A stretch of 64,000 bases of DNA from Bradyrhizobium xenonodulans (GCF_027594865.1 NZ_CP089391.1:7284501-7348500), one strand, 5' to 3'; positions 1 through 10,634 are shown, counted from the first letter of the stretch. Numbers and translations are program-made. The notes: generated by a model from the letters alone, not told the origin.

Positions 1-916
1 TCACCGCCTCGGTCCGGCCGATCAGGTCTTCCGGGGCCCCGCGCCCGACCAAAACGCGCGCAACGTTGCGCAGCGCGTCGCTGGAATCCTGGATGCCGTA
101 GAACGAGCCTTCGAAGAACGGGATGCCGTAGCGCTCTTTCATTTTGCGCGCGACATGGATCATCGACTTCGAGCACACCAGCATGGCGGCGCGCGCGCGA
201 TGCGATGAGGCCACTTCACGATATTTCCCATCCCCGGAAATGCAGGACAGGATGCGGATGCCGAGTTCGTCAAACAGCGGCTTGACCTGCCACAATTCGC
301 CCGACAGGTTGTATTCGCCGATCAGGTTGATGTCGCACGGCGTGGTGTGGTCCGGCTCTTCGGTGCCGATGACATGATCAAGCAACGCTTGCCCGGCCAG
401 CTTGTTGCCGAGGTTTTTCGAACCCACGAAGCCGGGCGAATTGACCGGAATCACCGGCTTACCGAATTTCTGAGAAGCCGCCTTGCAGACGGCATTGATG
501 TCGTCGCCGATCATGGCCGGAATGCAGGTCTGATAGACAAAGATCGCCGCCGGATTGTATTTCTCCAAGATCTCCCTGATCGCCTTGTAAAGACGCTTCT
601 CGCCGCCGAACACGATGTCGGTTTCGTTCATGTCAGTCGTGAAACCGGTGCGCCAGATGCTGGCACCGGACGAAGCTGAACCGCGGTTGTCCCAGGAATT
701 GCCCTCACAAGCGATCGGGCCGTGCACCAGGTGGGCCACATCGGTGAAGGGCTGCAGCGCGATCTTGGCGCCGTCGAAGGCGCACCCGCCCGCCGCACTG
801 CCCGGCTTAGGTTGCTTGGTGCAGCCCTTTTTGCGGTCAGCCTCCGATTTGTTGGCGTTTTTGGCGCAGCCCGGCTCGTTGAAGACATCCAGGATTCTGG
901 CCGAAAGCGAACTCAT
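1..916 (-). CDS. nifE: NifE, FeMo-cofactor scaffold subunit (3' end beyond left edge)
   Basis: NifE pairs with NifN to form the scaffold on which the FeMo cofactor of nitrogenase matures in the cytoplasm. Only the N-terminal ~305 residues are in the window, and the frame runs open off the left edge. The protein starts [17 protein letters not shown] at 916, seven bases after a GGAG ribosome site. It shows the cysteines expected for cluster binding ([39 protein letters not shown]) and the NifD-like [14 protein letters not shown] segment. It lies 94 bp downstream of nifK on the same strand, so it probably belongs to one nifDKE(N) operon driven from the nifD promoter. NifD is excluded because an intact nifD is present upstream. 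Confidence 0.95.
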   Translation of the reverse strand, partial: MSSLSARILDVFNEPGCAKNANKSEADRKKGCTKQPKPGSAAGGCAFDGAKIALQPFTDVAHLVHGPIACEGNSWDNRGSASSGASIWRTGFTTDMNETDIVFGGEKRLYKAIREILEKYNPAAIFVYQTCIPAMIGDDINAVCKAASQKFGKPVIPVNSPGFVGSKNLGNKLAGQALLDHVIGTEEPDHTTPCDINLIGEYNLSGELWQVKPLFDELGIRILSCISGDGKYREVASSHRARAAMLVCSKSMIHVARKMKERYGIPFFEGSFYGIQDSSDALRNVARVLVGRGAPEDLIGRTEAV

Positions 917-1010
917 CGGTTTCTCCTCTCAATCGCGATTAATGAGATCAGCCATCGCGCGTTTAGCCATCGCCGATGTTTTCCTGCGATGACTTAAGCG
1001 TCTTTCGTCA

Positions 1011-2564
1011 TCAACGAATGATGTCAAAGCTATAGTCGGTACCTGCGACGCTGGTCTTCCTGTCGATCTCGTCAAAGATCTTGTCGAGGATCTTCACCAA
1101 AACGTTCATGCCGCCTTGATAGCCCCACACCGGAGAGCGGTGATGGTGATGCCGATCAAAAATGGGGAAACCGATGCGGATCAGCGGGGTGCCGGTATCG
1201 CGCTCCAGATATTTGCCATGCGTATTGCCGATCAGGAAGTCGACCGGCTCCGTGAAGAGCAGCGAGCGCATGTGCCAGAGGTCTCGCCCTGGATAGGCAT
1301 GGCAGTTCTGGCCGAACGGCGAGCTCGCAAACAAGGCCTGCATTTTATCGTGCCAGGCCTTGTTGCCATTCGTGGACAGCACATGGACCGGTTCGGCGCC
1401 CAATTCGAGCAGGAAGTCAGTCAGACCATAACATAGGTCTGGGTCGCCGTAGATCGCAAATTTCTTGCCATGGATATGCGCGCTGGAGTCAGCCATCGCG
1501 TCGACCAGGCGGCCGCGCTCTCGCGCCAGCGCCTCGGGGATGTCCTTGCCGCTGATGCGCGATAACGCCATGAGCAGCTCGTCGGTCGCGGAGACGCCGA
1601 CCGGATGGTTGAAAGCCAGGACCTCCTGGCCATGGCCGGCGATGAACGCAAGCGTTTTTTCCGTGCACCATTGCTGCGCAGATATCGTCGCCTTCGCGTG
1701 AACCGCGTTCGCGGCGTCTTCCAGCGTGGTGCCGCCGTCATACATCCTGAACTCGCCGTCGGTCGGCGTATCGAACACATCGGAATTGTCGGCGAGGATG
1801 GTGTACTGAACGTCCATCAAGTCGAAGATGCGCTTGATTTCGCGGGTATTGCCAACAGTGTAGCCGTCAAAGCCGCCGATAAAGTTGATCTTCTCGTTGG
1901 GGATGCGCTCGAGCTTCGGTGCTGTCCCGGCTTTTCCGTCCCAGAAATGCTCGAGGATACCCTTCAGCGCATTGTCATAGCCGGTGATGTGGCTGCCGAC
2001 GAAGGCTGGCGTGTGCGCGAACGGCACGTCGAAATGCTCTGGGACAGACCCTCTCTCCTTGGAGGTCTTGATAAAGGCGTTGAGGTCATCCCCGATCACC
2101 TCCGCCATACAGGTCGTGGAGACCGCGATCATCTTGGGCTTATACATGTTATAGCTATTGGCGAGCCCATCGGCCATGTTGTTCAGGCCGCCGAAGACTG
2201 CAGCATCTTCCGTCATCGACGAGGAGACACAGGAACTCGGCTCCTTGAAGTGCCGCGACAGATGGCTGCGGTAATAAGCGACGCATCCCTGGGAACCGTG
2301 CACGAAGGGTAGCGTGCCCTCGAATCCAACGGAGGCGAAGACCGCACCGAGCGGCTGGCAAGCCTTGGCAGGGTTTATCGTCAGCGCTTCCCGGGCAAAG
2401 TTCTTTTCGCGATATTCGGACGTCTTCGACCATTCCCTGATGCGTTCGACCTCCGCGGGATCTCGAGCATTCTCGAACATCTTCTTGTTGGCCAGCATCT
2501 GCTGGTATTCCGGACCGCGGAACAGCTCGACATGATCGAGCACGTGTTCTGCATTCTGCGCCAT
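1011..2564 (-). CDS. nifK: NifK, nitrogenase MoFe protein beta subunit
   Basis: Beta subunit of the molybdenum-iron protein, which with NifD reduces N2 to ammonia using electrons from NifH. The 517-aa length is normal. The three P-cluster cysteines are visible in [15 protein letters not shown] (around residue 70), [17 protein letters not shown] (around 95) and [16 protein letters not shown] (around 153). The C terminus DYSFDIIR is also typical. It lies 71 bp downstream of nifD on the same strand and is presumably cotranscribed with it. No frameshift or substitution of a key residue was seen. Confidence 0.98.
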   Translation of the reverse strand: MAQNAEHVLDHVELFRGPEYQQMLANKKMFENARDPAEVERIREWSKTSEYREKNFAREALTINPAKACQPLGAVFASVGFEGTLPFVHGSQGCVAYYRSHLSRHFKEPSSCVSSSMTEDAAVFGGLNNMADGLANSYNMYKPKMIAVSTTCMAEVIGDDLNAFIKTSKERGSVPEHFDVPFAHTPAFVGSHITGYDNALKGILEHFWDGKAGTAPKLERIPNEKINFIGGFDGYTVGNTREIKRIFDLMDVQYTILADNSDVFDTPTDGEFRMYDGGTTLEDAANAVHAKATISAQQWCTEKTLAFIAGHGQEVLAFNHPVGVSATDELLMALSRISGKDIPEALARERGRLVDAMADSSAHIHGKKFAIYGDPDLCYGLTDFLLELGAEPVHVLSTNGNKAWHDKMQALFASSPFGQNCHAYPGRDLWHMRSLLFTEPVDFLIGNTHGKYLERDTGTPLIRIGFPIFDRHHHHRSPVWGYQGGMNVLVKILDKIFDEIDRKTSVAGTDYSFDIIR

Positions 2565-2635
2565 TTCGTGGGAATCCTCTTGAAAATCGTGGTCAATGTC
2601 GGCTCGACGCCTCGGACGAGAGGCGAAAAGGCCGC

Positions 2636-4135
2636 TTATTCCGCAGCCAGAAGCCTCGGTTCTGCAACAGCCTTCCAGGGCGCTTTGGTCTTTCCCCAGA
2701 TTGGCGAGTTGATAGCCATGTCCATGTCGCGCGCGAAGATCGGAAAGCCGTCATAGCCGTGGTACGGACCCGAATAATCCCAGGAGTGCATCTGCCGGAA
2801 TGGCACACCCATCTTCTGAAACACATATTTTTCCTTGATGCCCGAGCCGACCAAGTCTGGCTGCATCTTCTCAACGAAGCGCTCGAACTCATAGCCATTG
2901 ACATCATCGTAGATAAGCGTGCCGTCTTTGACGTAATGCTGGGCGGTTCGCTGATAGTCATCGTTGTGGCCGAACTCATAGCCAGTGCCGATGACTTCCA
3001 TGCCGAGGTCCTCGTAGGCTCCAATCACATGGCGTGGACGCAATCCGCCGACGAACAGCATCACGGTCTTGCCTTCCAGGCGGGGGCGGTATTTTGCGAC
3101 CACCGCATCAACAAGCGGCTGATATTTCGCGATCACCCGTTCGGCTCCCTCCTTGATCCCGTCGTCGAAATAGCCCGCGATCTTGCGCAGTGACTCCGCG
3201 ATTTTTGAGGGACCGAAGAAATTGTATTCGCACCACGGAATCCCGAACTTCTCCTCCATGTGACGGGAGATGTAGTTCATCGAGCGGTAGCAATGCAGGA
3301 TGTTGAGCTTCGCCTTCGGCGTGGCCTCCAGCTCGGCCAGCGACCCGTCTCCGGACCACTGGGCGATCACGCGCAGCCCCATTTCTTCCAGCAGGATTCG
3401 AGACGACCAGGCATCACCGCCGATATTGTAGTCTCCGATGATCGCAACGTCGTAGGGCGTTGACTCGAAGCGGGACTTCTCGGGCGTGAGCCTGTCGAAG
3501 ACCCAGTCGCGCACGGCATCGTTAGCAATATGGTGCCCGAGCGACTGCGAGACGCCGCGGAAGCCCTCGCAGCGAACCGGCACGATCGTCTTGCCGTCAT
3601 ATTCCTTCGACTTGGCTTTCGATACCGCCTCGATGTCGTCGCCGATCAGGCCGATCGGGCATTCCGACTGGATGGTGATGCCGTTGTTGAGTGGAAACAG
3701 CTCCTGCAGCTCATCAATGAGTTTGACGAGTTTCTTGTCGCCGCCAAACACGATATCCTTTTCCTGGAAGTCGGACGTGAACTGCAAGGTCACGAACGTA
3801 TCGATACCGGTCGTACCGGCGTAGTAGTTGCGCCGCGACCCCCAGGAGTACTGGCCACACCCGACCGGACCATGGCTGATATGGATCATGTCCTTGATCG
3901 GTCCCCAGACCACGCCCTTGGAGCCCGCATAGGCGCAGCCGCGGATCGTCATCACGCCGGGAATGGATTTGAGATTGGACTTAACTCCGCAATCCGCCTT
4001 CCCGGCCTCATGAACGTTCAGGTGCTTGGCGCGCCGTTTCGCGGTCTTGTCGGGATAGACCGTCAACACTTCCTGGATGAGTTCCTTATTGCGGGCCTTG
4101 ATCTCCTCAATGCTTTCGGTCGTAGCGAAGCTCAT
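2636..4135 (-). CDS. nifD: NifD, nitrogenase MoFe protein alpha subunit
   Basis: Alpha subunit of the MoFe protein, carrying the FeMo cofactor and half of each P cluster. The 499-aa length is normal. P-cluster cysteines lie in [32 protein letters not shown] and [15 protein letters not shown]. The cofactor cysteine is in [20 protein letters not shown] and the cofactor histidine in [30 protein letters not shown] supplies the conserved Gln/His environment. The ATG at 4135 follows an AAAGGA ribosome site eight bases upstream. It is first in the nifDKE operon, with no nifH upstream. This is the Bradyrhizobium arrangement, in which nifH lies elsewhere. Confidence 0.98.
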   Translation of the reverse strand: MSFATTESIEEIKARNKELIQEVLTVYPDKTAKRRAKHLNVHEAGKADCGVKSNLKSIPGVMTIRGCAYAGSKGVVWGPIKDMIHISHGPVGCGQYSWGSRRNYYAGTTGIDTFVTLQFTSDFQEKDIVFGGDKKLVKLIDELQELFPLNNGITIQSECPIGLIGDDIEAVSKAKSKEYDGKTIVPVRCEGFRGVSQSLGHHIANDAVRDWVFDRLTPEKSRFESTPYDVAIIGDYNIGGDAWSSRILLEEMGLRVIAQWSGDGSLAELEATPKAKLNILHCYRSMNYISRHMEEKFGIPWCEYNFFGPSKIAESLRKIAGYFDDGIKEGAERVIAKYQPLVDAVVAKYRPRLEGKTVMLFVGGLRPRHVIGAYEDLGMEVIGTGYEFGHNDDYQRTAQHYVKDGTLIYDDVNGYEFERFVEKMQPDLVGSGIKEKYVFQKMGVPFRQMHSWDYSGPYHGYDGFPIFARDMDMAINSPIWGKTKAPWKAVAEPRLLAAE

Positions 4136-4182
4136 GCTGATATCCTTTGAGAGTTAGCGAGACGGCGCTCAGCGAAGAGTTT

Positions 4183-4198
4183 AGCAACGACCGTGCCA
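4183..4198 (-). promoter_or_regulatory. Sigma-54 (-24/-12) promoter of nifDKE
   Basis: Read on the minus strand the site is TGGCACGGTCGTTGCT, a full match to the RpoN consensus TGGCACG-N4-TTGCW with GG-N10-GC spacing. Transcription should start near 4171, giving a leader of about 36 nt before nifD. Confidence 0.93.
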
Positions 4199-4267
4199 GC
4201 CACGTGCAAATGCAAAAACGAGCGGAGTTGGAAGAACATAGCGTTGTCGGCGAGCCCGGCCGGACTG

Positions 4268-4283
4268 TGTTGCAAAGCCGACA
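4268..4283. promoter_or_regulatory. NifA upstream activator site, proximal
   Basis: TGT-TGCAAAGCCG-ACA is a perfect TGT-N10-ACA NifA site about 75 bp upstream of the -24 element of nifD, the usual distance for looping activation. Confidence 0.85.
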
Positions 4284-4317
4284 TCGGGACTTCTCCATGG
4301 ACAGACTCGCTTGCGCC

Positions 4318-4333
4318 TGTTCGATAGAAAACA
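4318..4333. promoter_or_regulatory. NifA upstream activator site, distal
   Basis: TGT-TCGATAGAAA-ACA is a second perfect TGT-N10-ACA site, exactly 50 bp beyond the first (about five helical turns). The site is palindromic and lies between divergent genes, so it could also act on the RTX gene, although no convincing sigma-54 element was seen on the plus strand. Confidence 0.8.
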
Positions 4334-4614
4334 ACGAGCAGCGGGCGTGGCATTGCACCGCTGATATTCGGCTGCAAAACGGTAGCCTTGGGGTGGGCTT
4401 GGCGCGCCCGCTGGCGACTGCGTCATAGCCCGGCGGCCAACCGCTCAAACCGGGTCGCACCAGCCGATGCGCTGAGGTGCGCCAGAGAAGCGCACGTGGA
4501 TGTATCCGCCATGCCGATGCGTTCTATCAAAACAATGAATTATTCCAATTGGCCGATGAGCAATATGAACGGGCCAGGTGGCGTGGCGGGGCTGTCTAAC
4601 AAGGAGTATTCGCG

Positions 4615-5418
4615 ATGGACAAACCAATTCTTGGCGGTCCGGGCAGCAATAGTCTCTTTGGCGGCGACGGTGACGATATAATCACCGACCCCAAGGGCGA
4701 TGACTGGATCGACGGTCGTGCCGGAAACGACGTCATCTCGGCCGGCGAGGGCAATGACCGAGTCTTCGGTGGCGCGGGCAATGACAACGTCTTCGGCGAG
4801 GAGGGTAACGACTTCCTCTATGGCGACAACGGCCCCGACAAACCGCGAATCGTCAATGAGGGCAATGATAAACTCTACGGCGGTCCCGGCGACGACGTCC
4901 TCTTCGCCGGTGACGGCAGGGATTCCCTGACGGGAGGCACCGGCAACGACACCTTTGCGTTCCAGTTCCACAACCCGATCCCCGGATCCGACCCACGGTA
5001 CGGGTCGGACCCCGACCACACCACTATCGTGGATTTCGACCCGGCACAGGACACCTTCGCATTCGACGCGGTCGGCTTTGGCAGCGACGGTCTTAACGCG
5101 AACTTCATCAATCACGTCAGCATGCGGTCTGGCAATCAGGTGGACACCTTCTACAGTGGCCCAGCCTCAGGTGCTCATGGGGAACATGTCGTGGTGATCA
5201 CCGATCGGGGTTTCTCCAACGGCTCTGACGCAGCCAGTGCCATTTCCGCGGCCCCCGGCGACATGATCGTCTACTTTGGATACAAGAGCATGACTGCGAA
5301 TCTGGCCTACGTCACCTCCGCGAACCACGTTGACGAGCTCGCCCACCTGAGCAATGTGCACAGCGTGGACGGCTTGGCCAGCTTGGGCCTGACCGCAGGA
5401 AACTTCACATTTCACTGA
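4615..5418 (+). CDS. RTX-type calcium-binding repeat protein
   Basis: The 267-aa protein has about eight glycine/aspartate-rich nonapeptide repeats in residues 5-120 (GGDGDDIIT, GRAGNDVIS, GEGNDRVFGG, GGPGDDVLF, GGTGNDTFAF), the pattern that folds into a calcium-binding beta roll. A non-repetitive C-terminal half follows (residues ~135-267). Such proteins are usually exported by type I secretion using an uncleaved C-terminal signal, and no N-terminal signal peptide is seen. An AAGGAG ribosome site lies ten bases before the ATG. It is divergent from nifD across a 479-bp region containing the NifA sites, so NifA control is possible but not shown. The substrate or partner is unknown, and no secretion genes are adjacent. 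Confidence 0.85.
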   Translation: MDKPILGGPGSNSLFGGDGDDIITDPKGDDWIDGRAGNDVISAGEGNDRVFGGAGNDNVFGEEGNDFLYGDNGPDKPRIVNEGNDKLYGGPGDDVLFAGDGRDSLTGGTGNDTFAFQFHNPIPGSDPRYGSDPDHTTIVDFDPAQDTFAFDAVGFGSDGLNANFINHVSMRSGNQVDTFYSGPASGAHGEHVVVITDRGFSNGSDAASAISAAPGDMIVYFGYKSMTANLAYVTSANHVDELAHLSNVHSVDGLASLGLTAGNFTFH

Positions 5419-6296
5419 CTCCAAAACCCGTGCTGAACCCTGCGCCCGCCCCCACCGGCGGGCGCTTTCCCTTTCCGCTGCTTGCCAGGGCAGTGGCAGG
5501 CACAGCGTGTTCAGCTTGATGAAGCTGTGCCTCGCGCGCTGGCCGCAGACCCGATCCTCCTGAAGCGCGTCGGGAAAACACCCCAATTCCAATCAACGAG
5601 TTTGCTGTCGTCAGTTGACCTTTTCGCCTCTGTCCGAGATCAGGATGATTTCACCGAAGCCGAAGTACACTTCACGTCGAAGGGCACGAAAGCGCAGTCC
5701 GGGATTCCGGTTCGGTCGGTTGTGGTGGCAAAATAGCGGCCACCTCTTCACCCCGACAGCAGCAAGGGCGAAAGCCGGTCTTGATCCCGCGCATCGTATA
5801 GTCCTTCAAGGTGTGGCAATCCGGATCGGTGAAGAGGAATAGTTCTCTGCCTCGTGGTTCACGACCGCCCTCTGCAGCGCCGCGATGACCTTCTTGCCCT
5901 TCCCGGATCTCAATCATCCATTCCACCCTCTTGAAAACAGTTTTATGCGGTGAAATCAAATCGTTATGGCATCAACTAAGGGGGCCCAAAATCTCCCTTG
6001 CCGGGCCAAGACCCACCATGTCGATAGCCAGCGCGCATGACCGCGAGCACGGCCTGCGGATTGAAACGTGACTTGGCAGGGATGATTGTGAAGCTGAACC
6101 TCTACCGCCGGATTTCGATTTCGCTCGCATCGGCCAATGCCGCGCCATTGTCCACCAGCACGCTTGCCCTCGTTTCTTGTCGCGCCAAAGAACCGCCTCA
6201 CCCGCGCCGGCAGAGGCCACACGCTATGAGGATTTCACGTATCGGAGCGGCGATGCGACGGAGCCATCCCTTATCGCTTGGGGCGGCGTCGCCTGT
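5419..6296. other. Intergenic, no confident gene
   Basis: This 878-bp stretch between the RTX gene and sufS has only short overlapping frames without recognisable domains. On the minus strand near 6215-6106 one frame reads toward the ending VLVDNGAALADASEIEIRR and a stop. That looks like the C terminus of a lost gene, but I cannot name it. Nothing else was recognised. Confidence 0.5.
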
Positions 6297-7546
6297 TCAT
6301 GCGAGCAATTCATCGGCCGCAATAACGGCCTGCGCGAGTGCATCAACGTCTGCATGCGTGTTGTAGAGCGCCAATGACGCACGGCACGTTGCTGGCACAC
6401 CGAACCGCTTGATCAACGGCATCGCGCAATGCGTGCCGGCGCGCACTGCAATCCCCTGCCGATCGATGATCGTCGCGACATCGTGGGGATGGACGCCCTT
6501 CAGCTCGAAGGAGATCAGCGGCCCTTTGTCCTTCGCCATGCCGATCAGCCGCAGCGACTTGATTTCACCCAAGCGCTCGTGCGCGTACTCGGCAAGATCC
6601 TGCTCATGGGCGGCGATGCGCGCCTTACCGATCGAGTTGACATAGTCGATGGCGGCCCCCAGTCCGATCGCCTGGACCATCGGCGGCGTGCCGGCCTCGA
6701 ACTTGTGCGGAGGATCACCATACGTGACCCGGTCCTGCGCCACATCACGTATCATCTCGCCCCCGCCATTGAAGGGCCGCATCGCAGCAAGCAGCTCATG
6801 CCTGCCGTAGAGCACACCGATCCCGGTCGGCCCGTAGAGCTTGTGACCGGTAAGGACGTAGAAATCGCAACCGATGTCCTGCACGTCCGCCGGCAGGTGC
6901 ACGGCGCCCTGCGCACCGTCGACCAGCACTTTGATGCCGCGGGCGTGCGCCAGCTTGACCACATCCTTGACCGGCACGATGGTCCCAAGCGCGTTCGACA
7001 TGTGCGTGATCGCGACCAGCTTGGTGCGGGGGGTGAGGAGCTTTTCGAAGTCCTCGATCAGAAAATCGCCATCGTCGTCAACCGGGGTCCATTTGATCAC
7101 GGCGCCGTGACGTTCCCGCAGAAAATGCCAAGGCACGATGTTGGAGTGGTGCTCCATGATCGAGAGCACGATATCTCGTCGCCAGTGCCGATATTCAGCT
7201 GCCCATAGGAAGAGGCCACGAGGTTGATCGCCTCGGTGGCATTGCGGGTGAAGATAATCTCTTCCGAACGGCGGGCGTTGACGAACTGCGCCACCTTGGT
7301 CCGCGCCCCCTCATAGGCTTCGGTCGCGACATTGGCGAGGTAATGCAGGCCGCGATGCACATTGGCATATTCACTTGTATAGGCCCACATGAGGCGGTCG
7401 AGCACCGCCCTGGGTTTCTGGGCCGAGGCAGCATTGTCGAGATAGACGAGCGGCTTGCCGTACACCCGAATGGCAAGCGCCGGAAACTCCTCACGAACGC
7501 GCATCACGTCATAAGTGGAACCGCGAACGGCCGGATGCGTGCTCAT
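6297..7546 (-). pseudogene. sufS: SufS-type cysteine desulfurase, frameshifted
   Basis: SufS is a PLP enzyme that takes sulfur from cysteine for Fe-S cluster assembly. The N-terminal frame (7546 to ~7170, from MSTHPAVRGSTYDVMRVREE through YLDNAASAQKPRAVLDR) ends at IGTGDEI. The rest (from LSIMEHHSNIVPWHF) continues in another frame to 6297. At the break the DNA reads GAGATATCGTG where GAGATCGTG would keep frame, consistent with a 2-bp AT duplication. The PLP lysine (TGHKLYGPTGIG) and the active cysteine (RAGTHCAMPLIKRFG) survive but lie beyond the break. The start overlaps the sufD stop by 4 bp, the remains of a coupled suf operon. Confidence 0.88.
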
Positions 7547-8847
7547 CGCCGCGTCTCCAGCCAGCGCGCGACCCGCGCGCTCACGAACTCCCGCAGAGCA
7601 CAGTCTGCGATCTCCTCGATCGCCTCGCCGAGAAACGCCTGGATCAAAAGCGCCTGCGCCTCCTTCTCGGGCAGGCCGCGCGCACGCAGATAGAACAAGA
7701 GGCTGTCGTCGAGCGCGCCTGATGTCGCGGCATGGCCGCAGGTGACATCATCCGCGAAGATTTGCAGGTCCGGCTTGTTATCGGCCTTGGCTTCGTCAGA
7801 CAGGAGCAGCGCCCGCGTCATCATCGTGCCCTGCGATTTCTGCGCGTTGAGGATGATGCGTCCCTGGAACACGGAATGGCCGCGATCGTCCACCACGCAG
7901 CGGAAATTCTCTTCGCTCGTGCAACGAGGTGCGGCATGATCAATCACCAGCGTGGTGTCCCCGTGCTGGGTATCCTTGAGCAGGTTGACGCAGTTGAGGG
8001 AGAGATCGGACCGCGCACCCGCCAATGTAATGAAGCCTTGGTAGCGAGTGACAGTTCCGCCATAGGTCATGTTGAAGGAATTGACCGTCGCTTTCTCATG
8101 GACTGTGATCATGCTTGACGAGATGTTCGTGGCGCCAGCTGCATCAGCCACCACGCGCAAATGCGAAAGATTCGCTCCTTCCCCACTCTGGGCGATCACC
8201 GCGTCGTGAACCTGATAGGCGCTCGCGCCATCGGCAGCAACAAAGCTTTCGACCAGGGGCGCCTGTGCGCTCTTGCCAAGTTTCAGATGCGAGCGTGTGA
8301 ACGCAGACGATAAAGCCTGAGTCGCGACGTGAATGATCTGGATCGGACGGCTCAGCGCGACACCATCGCCAAGCGTGACCACGACACCGTCAGTCACCAT
8401 CGCGGCATTCAGTGAGATCATCGGATCCGTCGTGAAGGTTATCAGCAGATCGGCCCCGGCGGATACTCCAGAAACTCAGGCACCGTCTTGACATCGACGC
8501 CCTCGCCGAACGCCGCCAGGTCCGACAGGTCAGGCGCGAACACTCCGTCGACCAGCACCAGCTTAGCCGCGCCTTCGAGTGCCGTCTGTGCAACTGCCGC
8601 TTTTGCGCGCACCAGCGCGGCAACGTCCGGTAACGGCGCTAGCGGCAGGACCGCGCGCATCAGCACGCGAAGGTCAGTGTATGTCCACTCCTCAAGGCGC
8701 TGGTGCGGCAGGCCAGCGCGCTCGAATGCGTCGAAAGCGCGGGCGCGAGCATCGGCAACAGCTCCCGCCAGGTAACCGTCCGCGCGCGGCGTTAAAAACG
8801 TCTCTCGCCGGGCATTCGGGATTGGTATTCGCCAGAGCCAGGGTCAT
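7543..8847 (-). pseudogene. sufD: SufD, Fe-S assembly scaffold component, multiply frameshifted
   Basis: SufD works with SufB and SufC in the SufBC2D scaffold. Three frames must be joined. First is MTLALANTNPECPAR from the ATG at 8847. Second is a stretch with YLAGAVADARARAFDAFE and LPHQRLEEWTYTDLRVLMR, open to ~8460. Third is the long C-terminal half beginning DLLITFTTDPMISLNAAMV and ending at 7543 (LREFVSARVARWLETRR). Breaks lie near 8795 and 8458. The C-terminal piece keeps SufD features such as FADDVTCGHAATSGALDD and ARGLPEKEAQALLIQAFLGE. The start overlaps the sufC stop (ATGA), so the operon was once tightly coupled. The intact-looking C-terminal ORF alone is unlikely to work. Confidence 0.87.
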
Positions 8848-9607
8848 CGGAATATCCGCAACACGGCCAAGCCGCGTCTTCGGAAATTCGCATAGCCGGA
8901 CGCTTCCAGCTCCAGCGCCAGTTCCTTGCCGCCGCTCTTCACGACACGGCCCTTCGACATCACGTGCACGACGTCAGGCACGATGTAATTGAGGAGCCGC
9001 TGATAATGGGTGATGACGACCATGGCGCGCCCCGGCGAACGCAGCGCGTTGACGCAGTCGGCCGCAATGCGCAGCGCGTCGATATCGAGGCCGGAATCCA
9101 TCTCGTCGAGGATGCACAGGCTCGGCTCGAACAGCGCCATCTGCAGCACCTCGTTGCGCTTCTTCTCGCCGCCGGAGAAGCCGACATTGACGCCGCGCTT
9201 GAGCATGTCCTGCGGGATGTTCAGCGACTTGGAGACCTCGCGAACCTTCTTGAGAAAGTCCGGAGTCGTAAATTCGCTCTCGCCGCGCGCTTTACGCTGC
9301 GCGTTCAGCGCGGTGCGCAGGAAGGTCATGATGGCAACGCCGGGGATTTCGACCGGATACTGGAAAGCCAGGAACACCCCCTTCGCGACGCGCTCTTCCG
9401 GAGGTCCTCGCCCTTGAACACGATCTGGCCGTCGGTGACCTCATAACCGGGCTTGCCGGCGATCACATGGGAGAGCGTCGATTTGCCGGAGCCGTTCGGC
9501 CCCATGATCGCGTGAATCTCGCCCTCGTTCACGGTCAGGGTCAGCCCGTGGAGGATCTCACGCTCCTTGACACGAACCTTCAGGCCTTTCACTTCAAGCA
9601 ATGCCAT
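8844..9607 (-). pseudogene. sufC: SufC, Fe-S assembly ATPase, frameshifted
   Basis: SufC is the ABC-type ATPase of the SufBC2D complex. The N-terminal frame starts [18 protein letters not shown] at 9607 and carries Walker A (GPNGSGKST). After IVFKGEDL it shifts near 9405 into the frame beginning [18 protein letters not shown]. That frame carries the signature VGFSGGEKKRNEVLQM and Walker B CILDEMDSGLD and ends at 8844. About four residues expected at the junction (an LLELP-like segment) are missing, so a small out-of-frame deletion is the simplest explanation. Both halves are otherwise well conserved, which suggests recent inactivation. Confidence 0.87.
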
Positions 9608-9731
9608 TGTGTTGTTCCGTCTCCTCCTGAGGGGTACCGAAGGCGCGTCTCGAAGGATGAGGCCAACAATCAATCCGGTATCCATCCTTCGAGACGGCGG
9701 CTTGCGCGGCCTCCTCAGGATGGGGCCAGAG

Positions 9732-10098
9732 CTAGCCGACCGCCCCTTCCAGCAGGATCGAGATCAGCTTCTGCGCCGCCACTGCGAATTCCATCGGCAG
9801 CTGCTGGAGCCGTCCTTGACCAAGCCGTTGACGACGGGGCCGACTGCCTCCTCCTGGGTGAGGCCGCGCTGGAGCGCGCCCAGGTCGGCGCGATCATGGT
9901 CAGCCGGCGGCGACAGGCTTCGAGCCGCCACAGGAGCATCCAGGCCGGTTCGTTCTGTCTTCTGCGAGATGAATTTGACGGTATCTTCCGACAACCTCTT
10001 TGGAGCCTTTCGGAGTCGATCAAGGTCTCAAACCCATAACGATACTGGTCGACGTCGATGCGCTTCACGCACGCGATCGTCTCTTGTACGGCTACCAT
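9732..10098 (-). pseudogene. sufB: SufB remnant with large internal deletion
   Basis: SufB is normally about 490 residues and is the main scaffold on which Suf clusters form. Only both ends remain here. The start MVAVQETIACVKRIDVDQYR at 10098 is followed, with frame changes, by SEDTVKFISQK and EPAWMLLWRLEACRR. It then jumps directly to the C-terminal motifs LQRGLTQEEAVGPVVNGLV and [20 protein letters not shown], ending with a TAG at 9732. About 1.1 kb of the gene's centre is missing, so this copy cannot be functional. It lies directly downstream of a NifA-type ferredoxin transcription unit. Confidence 0.85.
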
Positions 10099-10292
10099 TG
10101 GCGCCTCCGCACGCGCAGAGACCATTCCGGCCACGTCCGGCAACGGTTATGGCGTCCCCCCTCGACCGTATAGGCCAGCGACTCAATCTGGCCTAACGCG
10201 GAACGGACCGTCACTCTAACCAGGTCACCAACAAGGAAGGCCGCAGGGCTCAACTGTGTCTCGACCGTGCTGCTGGTGCCGACCATGCGCAT
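10092..10292 (-). CDS. Small unknown ORF between ferredoxin and sufB remnant
   Basis: The ATG at 10292 opens a 66-aa frame (MRMVGTSSTVETQLSPAAFL, then VGDLVRVTVRSALGQIESL) that runs into the sufB start. The first ~45 residues look protein-like, with a short beta-rich VGDLVRVTV segment, while the end is arginine-rich and overlaps sufB. A small nif accessory protein such as NifZ often sits after this ferredoxin, but I cannot match it. It may be a broken remnant. Confidence 0.25.
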   Translation of the reverse strand: MRMVGTSSTVETQLSPAAFLVGDLVRVTVRSALGQIESLAYTVEGGRHNRCRTWPEWSLRVRRRQW

Positions 10293-10302
10293 CGCCGCTC
10301 CG

Positions 10303-10497
10303 CTAAGCCGGGACACACGTGTTGGGAACCGGGCAGACAGCAGCGCATTGCGGCGTGCCGAAATGCCCCTCGCATTCGGTGCACGTCTTCGGATCGATCA
10401 CATATACGTCGCGCTTGAGGTTGACTGCCCCGTTGGGGCAATCAAACTCACATGCGCCACAGGCGGTGCACTGGGACGCGACTATCTTGTACGCCAT
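10303..10497 (-). CDS. fdxN: 2[4Fe-4S] ferredoxin, FdxN/FrxA type
   Basis: A 64-aa bacterial-type ferredoxin carrying low-potential electrons in the cytoplasm, in rhizobia associated with nitrogenase electron supply or NifB function. The first cluster motif is [18 protein letters not shown]. The second is [19 protein letters not shown], with the spacer typical of this nif family, and the protein ends NTCVPA. The start MAYKIVASQ at 10497 is the family's usual start. A sigma-54 promoter and a NifA site lie just upstream, and the broken suf genes follow downstream on the same strand. The frame is intact. Confidence 0.9.
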   Translation of the reverse strand: MAYKIVASQCTACGACEFDCPNGAVNLKRDVYVIDPKTCTECEGHFGTPQCAAVCPVPNTCVPA

Positions 10498-10540
10498 AAT
10501 GGTGATTTCCTGAAAATGCGATGCCGGACGCCTTCTCCCC

Positions 10541-10556
10541 TTCAAGGCTCGTGCCA
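10541..10556 (-). promoter_or_regulatory. Sigma-54 promoter upstream of ferredoxin
   Basis: The minus strand reads TGGCACGAGCCTTGAA. The -24 box is perfect, and the -12 box is TTGAA instead of TTGCW (one mismatch in the key GC). It lies 44 bp before the fdxN start, a normal leader length. Confidence 0.65.
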
Positions 10557-10618
10557 ATGCCAACGCGCCATGGTTGGCGTATCTTTGGGTCTAGCGGGGT
10601 GTATGCGGCCGAGCAGTG

Positions 10619-10634
10619 TGTCCCAACCCCGACA
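10619..10634. promoter_or_regulatory. NifA upstream activator site of ferredoxin operon
   Basis: TGT-CCCAACCCCG-ACA is a perfect TGT-N10-ACA site about 70 bp upstream of the -24 box. It supports NifA control of fdxN and, originally, of the suf genes behind it. Confidence 0.75.

Noticed and set aside
4384..4405. Possible plus-strand sigma-54 promoter for the RTX gene
   Set aside because: GG-N10-GC spacing can be found (TTGGGGT ... TTGGC), but both boxes match poorly.
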